Source: a bacterium (GTDB taxonomy: Bacteria; Electryoneota; Electryoneia; Electryoneales; Electryoneaceae). From it: 19,018 nucleotides of DNA. How positions within the stretch are numbered: the first letter of the stretch is position 1; each line of letters begins with the position of its first letter. The position numbers and the translations under genes are program-made. Below are positions 8,201-15,551 of the stretch, piece after piece. Location of the stretch: contig JANQEY010000285.1 of assembly GCA_028278125.1 (NCBI GenBank), positions 1-19,018 of the forward strand, read 5' to 3'. The notes beneath the pieces are model-generated. The model had not been told where the DNA came from, did no database searches, and saw only the letters and a program-made list of their open reading frames with translations.

Positions 8201-10259
8201 TTACCAGGCCAACTGTTTCCCCAGCTTCCGGGATACCATTGCCGTTACCAATAGTCCCGTCAGCCCCGTCATCCTGGAATTCAATTGTATCATATCCTAT
8301 TCTCGATAACGCGGAAACAACACCAACATCAACCTGGGTGGGTGCATAATGCTGTTTGCTGACCGTTAATACCGCGTCACCTGTATATCGAATAGGAACA
8401 TCAAGAGTTACCTGTCCATTTGAATCGGTATAGCCAATAACTACAACATCCTCGTCCCCATCAACTTTGTACATTGTAACCCAGGCGTCTTCGACCGGGT
8501 TACCGTCAGCCTCAACTAATACATCGTAACTGTTCTGACCCAGCTCGATCTCTTCTACAGCCGTTACATCAAGTACTTCCGGGATTGAGGTCCACACATA
8601 TACCAGTGGATCACCCATCATGTTATACCAGTCGCTGAAGTCGTGCATATCGTTATCTTCAAGACCGTTAAAATTAACCCAGAGGTTGATTTTTCCCATC
8701 AGCACCATATCACCGATTGTAGGCATTCTAAGACCGAACATTGCCCAGGCGGAACCACCACTCGCGGGATTGTTGAACTTCGGATCAGTCCCTGATGTAG
8801 CCATTCCAAATGCACCGATAGCTCCCCTGGCGGATTGCCCCGATCCTGCACGCATATAATATTCGTTGATCCCGGTACCGCTTGCCCAATTACCTGTTCC
8901 ACAAGTAACATCGATTACAACCGGCAACATATCTTCATTTGATAAATTTGAGATATCGGTATCATCAAGGCCAGAACCAAGCCATCCACGAGCGCCATAA
9001 AAACTGACACCATCATTGATCCTGTTTATTGCTGTCCCATTACCAATCACCCATGCAGTATCTACCTGGGTGTAGCCAACATTCAGCATCGCATGGCGCA
9101 TATAACGCATTGTTTGAATCTTTGATATTCCCCCGAAGTTTGAAGAAACATTGAGCATCCCGCGCAAGTACCAGTCCGTATTGTCGAAATCGATATCGCG
9201 TTCATACTCCAGCACCTTATTTGTATAAGTAGCAGCATGAGTAACGTTGCTGACAGAAATTCTGCCTACTCCAACATCAGCCAGGTCATCGTTCCCGGCG
9301 ACCTCAGAATACGGCTGATCACCGTTCCATCCTCCAACCGGAACAAAAAATGTTCCGCTATTGTCACCAATAATGACGATATAATCAAACTTATGTTCCG
9401 ACTCCTCCCAACGATCATGAAGTTCACTTTGGATACCACCTGTAGTCCAGCTACCGACGTCATCATCTGTCAGAAATTCAAGGGTCCACCCCTTCTGCCG
9501 TTTCCATTCAAACCATTCTTCCATCTCATCCCAGAGATTGTCATCATTCTCCATGATTACCTGGACTTTGCCACGGTAAAGCACATATTCATCAAGTTCA
9601 TCCTCATCCCAGTCGAGGAAAGTTCGGTAGATCGGAACCATGGCTTCGCTGATGTGAGTGGGCCAGTAATCGAGGGTATTGCGCTCATCTTCGCCTTCAT
9701 AAGAAATATCAACATCAATATTACTGTAAACTCGAACTTCGCCACGATATGGATTGACTTGAACAGGGTATGTCACCAGGTTGGCAACACGGAAATTATG
9801 AAGAATCGCCGGAGAACCTATTTCCGCAAGGTTTCCAGGGAACCAGGTATCTTCCAGTTCCGCACGGTTATATCCCCGGTATTCACCGTCGCCGGAAAAA
9901 ATTGCGTAATCAATATCGGTGTAGGTTTCATACTCGGCATCTAATACTTCAACAGTCACACCACCACGGGGGGGGAGCCTGAAGAGTGAACTTGCCACCG
10001 GAACACTTGGGTAACCTTCTTCTTCCACCCTTCCACTGGCAAAATATTCCGTCATTAAGACCGGTTGATCGTTTTCACCAACCTCGAGCCAGGATGGCTG
10101 AGATATTCCAAGTCTCAGCTCCATTCCATTTTCACTAATAACTCTATTCTCAATAGTAATTGGTTGTAACTGTGAAGTGCTCATCAGCTCAGTATCGGCG
10201 GCGTAGATACTGCCGACAGCGGCAAGTAAAATAATTGTAATCGGGATCAACAACCTCAT
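5202..10259 (-). CDS. Secreted C25 (gingipain-family) protein with type IX secretion sorting domain
   Basis: A 1685-residue modular exported protein. Architecture as read: signal peptide 1-20 (cleavage SIYA-AD); propeptide-like region about 30-225; C25 caspase-like domain about 230-560, with nucleophile candidate Cys453 in 'VVIDVTCGTGNWA' and the family segment 'GAIGAFGMATSGT' after it; Ig/carboxypeptidase-regulatory-like domain about 570-645; two CARDB/NEW3-like domains about 660-880 with acidic Ca-binding-type loops; a beta domain 890-1120; a carboxypeptidase-regulatory repeat 1128-1205; a propeller-like segment 1275-1530; and a type A T9SS/FlgD-like sorting domain 1598-1685 (contains 'AYPNPFNP'). 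C25 members are cysteine endopeptidases exported and surface-attached by the type IX system. The usual catalytic His is not visible near residues 419-432, so activity is uncertain. ATG 10259 has GGAGG (10267-10271) seven bases upstream. It is a stand-alone unit. Confidence 0.9.
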   Translation of the reverse strand: MRLLIPITIILLAAVGSIYAADTELMSTSQLQPITIENRVISENGMELRLGISQPSWLEVGENDQPVLMTEYFASGRVEEEGYPSVPVASSLFRLPPRGGVTVEVLDAEYETYTDIDYAIFSGDGEYRGYNRAELEDTWFPGNLAEIGSPAILHNFRVANLVTYPVQVNPYRGEVRVYSNIDVDISYEGEDERNTLDYWPTHISEAMVPIYRTFLDWDEDELDEYVLYRGKVQVIMENDDNLWDEMEEWFEWKRQKGWTLEFLTDDDVGSWTTGGIQSELHDRWEESEHKFDYIVIIGDNSGTFFVPVGGWNGDQPYSEVAGNDDLADVGVGRISVSNVTHAATYTNKVLEYERDIDFDNTDWYLRGMLNVSSNFGGISKIQTMRYMRHAMLNVGYTQVDTAWVIGNGTAINRINDGVSFYGARGWLGSGLDDTDISNLSNEDMLPVVIDVTCGTGNWASGTGINEYYMRAGSGQSARGAIGAFGMATSGTDPKFNNPASGGSAWAMFGLRMPTIGDMVLMGKINLWVNFNGLEDNDMHDFSDWYNMMGDPLVYVWTSIPEVLDVTAVEEIELGQNSYDVLVEADGNPVEDAWVTMYKVDGDEDVVVIGYTDSNGQVTLDVPIRYTGDAVLTVSKQHYAPTQVDVGVVSALSRIGYDTIEFQDDGADGTIGNGNGIPEAGETVGLVITARNFGESDLDEIEATVTSDEDWVTNITGTSDFGSISSGASGVGDGLILVEIAPEAQHDWIMHFDIEFATSDMDYMDSFPVSVNAPMFAMVEINGADNIDPGDAATITVEVINVGGSDASSSDAVLISADPFLVITQPNGDFAAMDIGDTDVSTSFDIEAHENTIPGRNASAKLVITTEDSQVDTCWINITLGSKASTDPAGPDNYGYYAFDDTDTDFELAPEYDWIEICPTDPDSDYDGTPLDLNDTSENDDESVVVDLPDDFHIQYYGETFDQITVCTNGWLAMGNQADMYSARNFTIPTPLGPDYMIAPYWDELRTTGGDCDVYVYYDQPNGRYIVEWYDFRHNEEITFQVVFYSIEARPNYTWDNDFIFQYKDISHYVGGHAHMQYDLSYWTTGIENGNQSDGILLNYYNQEFPGAAEIVDERAILFTTNVAQITGMVEGTVTDIRTGNPIEGVLVHNPNYLYTALTDDQGYFFIDEVVIGNHELACEVECYNDFWGMEITVAEDETTNVAIELLHPEIALDPGEISIEIFPDEQTSVGLDLTNPGAGILSYSAYVFFQDPPPVPPITGEAFHEVEGDNELDELFSPFDWAYQFGLEETETHHNGLVFTDKYFIVSGSNNLNPGDPNKFYQYDRYGQFIASFDQPIPVEERSNTGILGMAWDGEYLYGADEDKLYQMQFVMIGGNVTAVELVDSWEIPLNPARFVAYDPDHDLFWLGDHGSEIRGVDRDGEIVYEYGNEYSARGASWYAEDGAGYNLYFIGRSRGETTTYIYRMHPETGETQMLYTYETVPGDMVIAGAAISPHWNPYVWTIASVVDYDPTDGIQVWLLDDHIEYFTVENPDGSLDSDSTETINLDFYGSDLPYDTYRLYLGFNNDACDGENNYIPVEMLLPDTTTNDLDDDLVSVPLEWAFNGAYPNPFNPVVTVDFALMNRVEVNARIYNLLGQEVGVLASGQMVAGRHSITFDGSELSSGMYFLRFEAGPISEVRKLVLMK
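5205..5468 (-). other. T9SS type A C-terminal sorting domain (encoded segment)
   Basis: Residues 1598-1685 of the C25 protein show the standard C-terminal sorting domain: 'NGAYPNPFNPVVTVDFAL', then 'VNARIYNLLGQEVGVL', then 'GRHSITFDGSELSSGMYFLR', ending in 'VRKLVLMK'. In T9SS organisms this module directs outer-membrane translocation and is cleaved off. This is the strongest lineage marker in the window. Confidence 0.92.
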
Positions 10260-10571
10260 TTTGTGGCCTCCGTAGCAAAAATACTAGTAAATCTTCTGAA
10301 CTAAGAAAGTTAATGCACCATAACAAATATTACAACTCGATGGTAGGAAAAAACCTGACAGATGCTCCATAATATAAAACCAACAATAGCCTCATATTTC
10401 TCACAATATCTTTATTATCATATTCTTGCGAACATTTCATAATGACAATTAGCTTTCTATTGTTAACATGAAACTATAACATACGAAAAATCCAAATGCT
10501 GATTAGGTAATCAAAAGAGAATAGTTTTTCACCATTTTTGAGGATTACAATTCAGCAGGGGTAGCCTGGTG
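10260..10571. other. Spacer upstream of the C25 gene
   Basis: About 312 AT-rich bases lie between the helicase stop and the C25 start, both on the minus strand. Apart from the Shine-Dalgarno GGAGG at 10267-10271, I see no tRNA, no convincing open frame and no intrinsic terminator with a T-run after the helicase stop. The promoter of the C25 gene should lie here. Partial TTGnnn/TATnnT hexamers occur on the minus strand, but none has good spacing. Confidence 0.4.
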
Positions 10572-13544
10572 TCATTTCAATAGCAATTCAATCGGCAGGT
10601 TTAACGGTAGGCGGATTTTTTCCTCATCCCTGTTTGTCGAGATCAGGTATCCATATTTTAAGGCGTGATCCATCAGATTTGCGGTTATCTCTACATCCAT
10701 TCTGCAATACTTCTCAATTTCCTCGATTTTGCCCTCATTCCACCATTTGAGCGCCATTAGACCGTCAGCGCTTTTCGGAGAGTTTAACGTTGCTGATCCA
10801 AGAGTATCCAGTTTGACACGATGACCATTCTGCCGTTCTATCTCAGCAAGAAGGTCAAGCGACGGCAAGCTACCAAAATCTTCACCCGAATAACCACTTA
10901 GTACTACGTAATCAAATCTTTTCGAGTTATAGCCGACAACTAATTCGGCAGATTTTAACCTGTCAATCAAATCGAGTATATTATCTTCATAATAAGTTGA
11001 AAATTTATCATTCTTCCTTTCATAAATAACACCAAGTGATACACGCATTAAATGTGCATTGTGCCAGCCACCCACTTTAGCAGCAGATAATTGTGTTTCA
11101 AGGTCAAAAACAACTATATCTCTACCTTTGGTCAGCGGCAGTTTATTTTTATATGGCTCGATGATTTTTTCGATATTCTTTTCCGGCTTTTTCTCTTTCT
11201 TCCTGGCTTTGATTTCATTATCCCTGTCATCAGTTGATTCAACAGATGTTTCAGTTGCTGGCTTTTCATCCGGAATCTCCAGTATTTCTTTGCAGGTGAT
11301 ATGTTTCAGGAAACTGACGCATCCGTTTTTATCCAGCGGAATATTCCCATGCCCGCATTTTGGTGAATGGATACAAGAGGGGCAGCCATCTTCGCACTCA
11401 CAATCCTCGACTAACGCGATCACTTTATCCAGCAGTTTATCAATACTGTGAAAAGCCTTGTCAGCCAGGCCGACACCTCCAGGATGACCGTCATATAGAA
11501 ATATCGCGGCAGTTTTCAAATCCGGGTGCATGGTGAAACTTATTCCACCCACATCATTTCTGTCACACAAAGCAATCAATGGAATTAAAGCGAGAGATGC
11601 GTGTTCTGTTGCATGTAACGATCCCATCTCATGATACTCACCTGCAGCAAGTCCTTCTGAAGCAAGGACTTCAGGTTGGATCCAAAGCCCAATAGTTTTA
11701 TAGACAACAGGAGGAAAATCGAGTTCATGACTGTCTATTTTCTCTTTTGTGGCGTTACTCCTGCGTTCATACCCGGTAACTTTTTCGGTAACCTTCAGCA
11801 GACCAAGGCTGACCGTGTACCTCTCCTTTTCTACGGTATTATATACTTCAAGTATCTCGGTCTCTTTCTCGGTTTTTGCCCTTGTGTAGTAGCTGACTGA
11901 TTTTTTACGAACCTGGACCTCACCTTTACCCAGGTCAAGTTTATTCACGTAGTAAGTTTTCCCCTGGTGCAGGTAAATAGCCCCGTCATGGCATTCCGTC
12001 ATCGCTTGCAGACCGCTGACATGCCCAACCAGCCGTCCCCCGGTTTTTTCAATAATCGGGTACGATTCACCAGCTCCCCTGATATTCAGTTCGCTGTGAG
12101 GACGGGATCTTTTACTGAACCAGACCTGACCTTTCGCCGCTTCAGCGAGAACACCATCATCTACCAACTCATTAAGGAGGTTTCTATTTTTTTCCAGGTC
12201 GTATTCTTTTTCATCAAGTCTCAGTGGAACTTCCTGTGCAGCACAGGCAAGATGATTTTTCAGCAGGTACAGGTTTGATTTATCAACAACGGCTTCCTCG
12301 GCGGAACGCCGGAAAAAATCTTCCGGGTAACGCATGAAATACTGGTCCAGTTGATCCTGCTGGGCGATAAGAAACACGGCCGATTCTTTGCTGCCCCTTC
12401 CTACCCTTCCAGCCCTTTGCCACGTGTTGGTGATTGTTCCGGGATAACCGACAAGGATACAGACATCAAGTCCACCAATATCAATCCCCATTTCTAGCGC
12501 TGAAGTAGAAATAACACCTTTCAAATCACCTGATTTCAGACTCTTTTCAATCTCGCGGCGTTCTGATGGTAGGTACCCGGCACGGTAGGCGCGTATTTGA
12601 TCGACAAGGTCGGGTTCACTCTGAATTGTCCATTGGTGGATCAGTTCTGTAATCTTCCTCGCCTTAGTAAAAAGAATTGTCTTAAAGCCGTTATTTATCG
12701 CTTCAACAAACAGTTTTACCGCGCTTGTGTAAACATTCCCGATGGGATTGACAAAGAGGATAGTCCTTTTCGCCGTTGGCGCCCCGTTGTTTTCTACAAG
12801 TTCAAAAGGACGCCCTGTCAGTGCTTCCGCAAGTTTCTCCGGGTTGGCAATTGTCGCTGAGGTGGAGAAGTATTGAGGAGAAACCCTGTAAAAAGAGGTA
12901 ATCCTGTTTAATCGCCTCATAATCTGCAGAACATGGCTGCCGAATATTCCCTTGTAGGTATGGATTTCATCAACAACGACGTATTTCAGGTGCCTGAAAA
13001 AATCGCTCCACTGTGTATGATGAGCAAGGAAACCGTGATGCAGCATATCGGGATTTGTCAAGAGAATATGAGGTGGATTTTTTTTCAGCTTGGCGCGCTG
13101 ATTCTGCGTAGTATCGCCATCAAATATAGCAGCCAGTGGTTTTTCCAGCTTAAGAAATGACGAAGCCTGTTTCAGCCTTTTTAATTGATCCTGTGCAAGC
13201 GCTTTTAAGGGGAATAACATCAGGGCGTGAGTATTTTCATCCTTGATGATACTTTCCAGGATTGGCAGTAGATAGGCAAAGGTTTTCCCGCTGGCCGTCG
13301 GGGTGACAGTTACTACGTTTTTACCATCACGGGAATGGTTTACAGCATCTACCTGGTGGATGTAGAGTGATTTGATTCCGTCTGAGTCAAGTATTTCTTG
13401 AAGTTCTCGAGGTAAAGCTGGATTTAGAGAGGCAAAACGTGCTTTTCGTGATGCAAGAATCTTCCTGTATTTCAGATCCTTACTGAATCGATCGTCTTCG
13501 CGGATATCTTTTATAAACTGCTGCAGGTTCAAGGATATACTCAC
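10572..13544 (-). CDS. MrfA-like DEAD/DEAH DUF1998 helicase fused to MrfB-like DEDD exonuclease
   Basis: Predicted DNA-repair helicase-nuclease of about 990 residues. Numbers below count from a TTG 42 bases upstream (13586); subtract 14 for the GTG start. Helicase core: Q-motif-like 'LYIHQVDAV' (74-82), Walker A TPTASGKT (95-102), DEIH (206-209), SAT (243-245), motif VI QRAGRVGRG (390-398). The MrfA/DUF1998 region follows (about 630-765), with the zinc cluster Cys729, Cys731, Cys735, Cys738 and an extra Cys744. After a charged linker (770-818) comes an RNase H-like exonuclease domain with FDLET (Asp828, Glu830), 'GYNSKRFDYVVL' (Asp892), Asp911 and 'YCRMDVEIT' (Asp964), i.e. DEDD residues. In Bacillus subtilis MrfA (YprA) and MrfB (YprB) are separate proteins of a mitomycin-C repair pathway; here they are one chain. 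The start is uncertain. GTG 13544 gives 'VSISLNLQQF' and avoids the odd Cys-rich leader; neither start has its own Shine-Dalgarno. Confidence 0.88.
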   Translation of the reverse strand: MSISLNLQQFIKDIREDDRFSKDLKYRKILASRKARFASLNPALPRELQEILDSDGIKSLYIHQVDAVNHSRDGKNVVTVTPTASGKTFAYLLPILESIIKDENTHALMLFPLKALAQDQLKRLKQASSFLKLEKPLAAIFDGDTTQNQRAKLKKNPPHILLTNPDMLHHGFLAHHTQWSDFFRHLKYVVVDEIHTYKGIFGSHVLQIMRRLNRITSFYRVSPQYFSTSATIANPEKLAEALTGRPFELVENNGAPTAKRTILFVNPIGNVYTSAVKLFVEAINNGFKTILFTKARKITELIHQWTIQSEPDLVDQIRAYRAGYLPSERREIEKSLKSGDLKGVISTSALEMGIDIGGLDVCILVGYPGTITNTWQRAGRVGRGSKESAVFLIAQQDQLDQYFMRYPEDFFRRSAEEAVVDKSNLYLLKNHLACAAQEVPLRLDEKEYDLEKNRNLLNELVDDGVLAEAAKGQVWFSKRSRPHSELNIRGAGESYPIIEKTGGRLVGHVSGLQAMTECHDGAIYLHQGKTYYVNKLDLGKGEVQVRKKSVSYYTRAKTEKETEILEVYNTVEKERYTVSLGLLKVTEKVTGYERRSNATKEKIDSHELDFPPVVYKTIGLWIQPEVLASEGLAAGEYHEMGSLHATEHASLALIPLIALCDRNDVGGISFTMHPDLKTAAIFLYDGHPGGVGLADKAFHSIDKLLDKVIALVEDCECEDGCPSCIHSPKCGHGNIPLDKNGCVSFLKHITCKEILEIPDEKPATETSVESTDDRDNEIKARKKEKKPEKNIEKIIEPYKNKLPLTKGRDIVVFDLETQLSAAKVGGWHNAHLMRVSLGVIYERKNDKFSTYYEDNILDLIDRLKSAELVVGYNSKRFDYVVLSGYSGEDFGSLPSLDLLAEIERQNGHRVKLDTLGSATLNSPKSADGLMALKWWNEGKIEEIEKYCRMDVEITANLMDHALKYGYLISTNRDEEKIRLPLNLPIELLLK

Positions 13545-13618
13545 AATATTGTAGCTGAATCCAGTACCTGCACAATATGTGCACAAATGTATAGATAAAC
13601 AACAACAGTCAGCTTAAT
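13541..13618 (-). other. Candidate 25-codon leader frame before the helicase
   Basis: A perfect Shine-Dalgarno AGGAGGTGG (13633-13625) has no ATG, GTG or TTG start at usable distance. Nine bases after AGGAGG lies ATT (13618-13616), opening a 25-codon hydrophobic frame. It ends in TGA (13543-13541), which overlaps the helicase GTG as GTGA. It could be a coupled leader peptide with a rare ATT start, or the Shine-Dalgarno may be chance or reflect a sequence error. No peptide homology is known to me. Confidence 0.3.
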
Positions 13619-13967
13619 ATAGTTCCACCTCCTATATTGCAGGTGAAGTCGCTATGGTGTCGTCTTCGTAAGAAATCCTACTTGCGAGTCAAGTCGGGTC
13701 ACCCAGAAGACAATTCATATTTAGTCGCTGCGACTGATAACACTAGAACACAATGACGAGCAATTACTTCATTTATGCTCAATTACATAATTAAATATCA
13801 TCCTGCTTTGGAGGGAGTTCCATTGCACTTTTTTGTATTGTCAACAACCGGAAACAAAGATATCTTCCCGTTTCAGGTTTTGAGCTGATGTTACTCGACT
13901 TACTAATCTAATCCAGTCCCCTCTTTCTTAAAAAAGTACCGGGGTACAGGAATATACAATTTTATTT
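13619..13967. promoter_or_regulatory. Divergent intergenic region with candidate promoter and short inverted repeats
   Basis: This region separates the minus-strand helicase from the plus-strand MmgE/PrpD gene, so it must hold two promoters. A plausible plus-strand one is TTGTCA (13838-13843), 17 bases, TATCTT (13861-13866). Short dyads are AGTCG-CTG-CGACT (13723-13735) and GTACC-GG-GGTAC (13936-13947); the latter lies 35 bases before the MmgE start and could be an operator. No convincing minus-strand promoter was found, and no gene or RNA is recognised. Confidence 0.4.
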
Positions 13968-13973
13968 ATGAAT

Positions 13974-13978
13974 GAGGA
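13974..13978 (+). promoter_or_regulatory. Shine-Dalgarno that sets the MmgE/PrpD start
   Basis: GAGGA lies four bases before ATG 13983, whereas the in-frame ATG at 13968 has only AT-rich sequence before it. The protein beginning 'MTISQQIADWAAKVKF' also matches the usual family N-terminus. Confidence 0.7.
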
Positions 13979-13982
13979 CAAA

Positions 13983-15356
13983 ATGACGATCTCACAACAG
14001 ATTGCAGATTGGGCGGCAAAAGTAAAATTTGAAGACCTGAACGAAGAATCGATCCAGGCGGCAAAAGTAATCCTTTATGACAGTATCGGCTGCGCGTTTG
14101 GCGGATCAAGAACCCATGACGTGGGAATCATGGAAAAATATCTCCGTGGGATGGGTGGTACAGGTGAAGCTACCGTTATCGGCACAGGAGATAAAATACC
14201 TGTTCTGAACGCATCGCTTTTAAACGCCCTGATGGTCAGGGCGATGGACTTCAATGATATATACTGGAAACAGGATCCCAGCCATCCGTCAGATATAATT
14301 CCCGGTCCCCTGGCTTTAGGTGAAAGGGAAAACAAGACCGGTAAAGACCTGCTGCTGGCAATAGCTGTTGGTCATGAAATCGAAATGCGCTTATGCGAAG
14401 CTGGATTCCCGGGCATCCGTGAACGTAAATGGCACCACGCTACTTTAACAGCCTTCGCCTCCCCTGTCGCTTGCGGAGTAATTTTGGGCCTGAACGCTGA
14501 CCAGATCGCGCATGCCATAGGTATCAGCGGCAGCCGTCATTGCACCCTGGGAGCTGTTACTGCCGGTAAACTGACGATGATGAAGAATACCGTCGATCCA
14601 CTGGCTACTCAATCCGGTGTCCTGGCTGCTGAACTTGCCGCGGGTGGTTATGAAGGACCTGAAAATGTTATTGATGGGAAAGAAGGTCTATTCGACTGTT
14701 ACGGTCCGGAATGGAAGCCGGAAATTCTTGTTGACGGTCTTGGTGAAACCTGGCGTATTCCCCAGTGTGGTTTAAAAGCTTTCCCGATTGAAGCACTCAG
14801 CCATGCACCATTAACAGCCCTGATAGAGCTGCTGGAAGAACATGACCTCAAGCCGGATGAGATTGAGACAGTCCTGATTGAGACAATCGAACGTGCCGCT
14901 GACATTCTCTCCGATCCGGCAAAATATGATCCGCAGACCAGAGAGAGTGCCGATCATTCACTGCCGTATTGTATGAGTGTTGCTATTGTCGACCGCAAAG
15001 TTGTACCGCAGAGTTTTGATGAAGAGAAAATCTTTAATCCGCTTGTACGTGAACAATTGAACAAGATCAAGGTTAAGGCAAGGCCTGAATTTGAACCTCT
15101 TTTCCCTGAAAAACAACCTAACGAAGTAACGGTAACGACTAAAGATAGCAGGAGTTTTTCCCGTTATGTAGAGTATCCGATGGGTGATCCAAGACATCCA
15201 ATCAGCGAAAAAGGCCTTGATGACAAGTTTTCCAGCCTGGCGGAGGGAGTTGTAGATTCGGGACGTCAAGCGGACATTAAAGATTTTGTATTCAAGCTCG
15301 ATAATGATAAAACGACAATTGCCAGTCTTTGCAAACTGCTGGTAAAGAACGTTTAA
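13983..15356 (+). CDS. MmgE/PrpD-family protein (2-methylcitrate dehydratase / cis-aconitate decarboxylase-like)
   Basis: A 457-residue cytosolic enzyme of the MmgE/PrpD family, whose characterised members dehydrate 2-methylcitrate (propionate catabolism) or decarboxylate cis-aconitate. Family hallmarks counted from ATG 13983: 'LYDSIGCAFGG' near 31-41, 'VRAMDFNDIYW' (85-95), HPSDIIP (101-107), 'KWHHATLTAF' (149-158), 'KLTMMKNTVDPLATQSG' (196-212) and 'LKAFPIEALSHAPL' further on. By remembered alignment to cis-aconitate decarboxylase, Asp89 or Asp92, His101, His152 and Lys201 fall near active-site positions; this needs an alignment. No methylcitrate synthase, methylisocitrate lyase or other propionate gene is nearby, so the substrate cannot be assigned. 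The length is normal. An ATG at 13968 would add five residues, but the Shine-Dalgarno favours 13983. Confidence 0.9.
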   Translation: MTISQQIADWAAKVKFEDLNEESIQAAKVILYDSIGCAFGGSRTHDVGIMEKYLRGMGGTGEATVIGTGDKIPVLNASLLNALMVRAMDFNDIYWKQDPSHPSDIIPGPLALGERENKTGKDLLLAIAVGHEIEMRLCEAGFPGIRERKWHHATLTAFASPVACGVILGLNADQIAHAIGISGSRHCTLGAVTAGKLTMMKNTVDPLATQSGVLAAELAAGGYEGPENVIDGKEGLFDCYGPEWKPEILVDGLGETWRIPQCGLKAFPIEALSHAPLTALIELLEEHDLKPDEIETVLIETIERAADILSDPAKYDPQTRESADHSLPYCMSVAIVDRKVVPQSFDEEKIFNPLVREQLNKIKVKARPEFEPLFPEKQPNEVTVTTKDSRSFSRYVEYPMGDPRHPISEKGLDDKFSSLAEGVVDSGRQADIKDFVFKLDNDKTTIASLCKLLVKNV

Positions 15357-15551
15357 GATATAGAATGATTATTAATGATGTTGACTAAGTATCATTTAGA
15401 GCCCAATTATTATGAATTCAGGTATTAATCTTTAACCCTTTGCGTTGAGAAAGAAATTTCTTATATATTCCTGTCATACCAACGGATTCAGTAAAGAATC
15501 ATTAGAGATTATCTCAATTTCCTTATAAAAGGATCCTCGTCGGGAGGTAGT
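15357..15551. other. Spacer with two short palindromes before the small unknown gene
   Basis: This 195-base AT-rich gap contains a perfect 12-base palindrome AAGAAATTTCTT (15451-15462) and a GAGAT-T-ATCTC dyad (15505-15515), both upstream of the Shine-Dalgarno GGGAGG (15542-15547). They could be operator sites for the next gene. No promoter with good spacing and no terminator with a T-run after the MmgE/PrpD stop were found. Confidence 0.3.

Noticed and set aside
9237..9944. Long plus-strand open frame (235 codons) antisense to the C25 gene
   Set aside because: It lies wholly inside the well-supported C25 propeptide/catalytic coding region, its translation has no recognisable domain, and it is explained by the codon use of the opposite strand.
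11059..11451. Plus-strand open frame (130 codons) antisense to the helicase
   Set aside because: It covers the zinc-cluster and linker coding region of the helicase; the Ser/Phe-rich translation is the complement of Lys/Glu-rich linker codons.
13545..13586. Helicase start at TTG 13586 (leader MCTYCAG...)
   Set aside because: No Shine-Dalgarno, and the Cys-rich leader does not resemble MrfA N-termini; GTG 13544 is preferred, though the start remains uncertain.
13723..13735. AGTCG-CTG-CGACT dyad as a terminator or RNA element
   Set aside because: The stem is only five pairs, has no T-run and lies in the middle of a divergent spacer; at most it is an operator.
15373..15396. AATGAT...ATCATT hairpin after the MmgE/PrpD gene as a terminator
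   Set aside because: Six AT-rich pairs around a loop of about 11 bases and no T-run; too weak to call.
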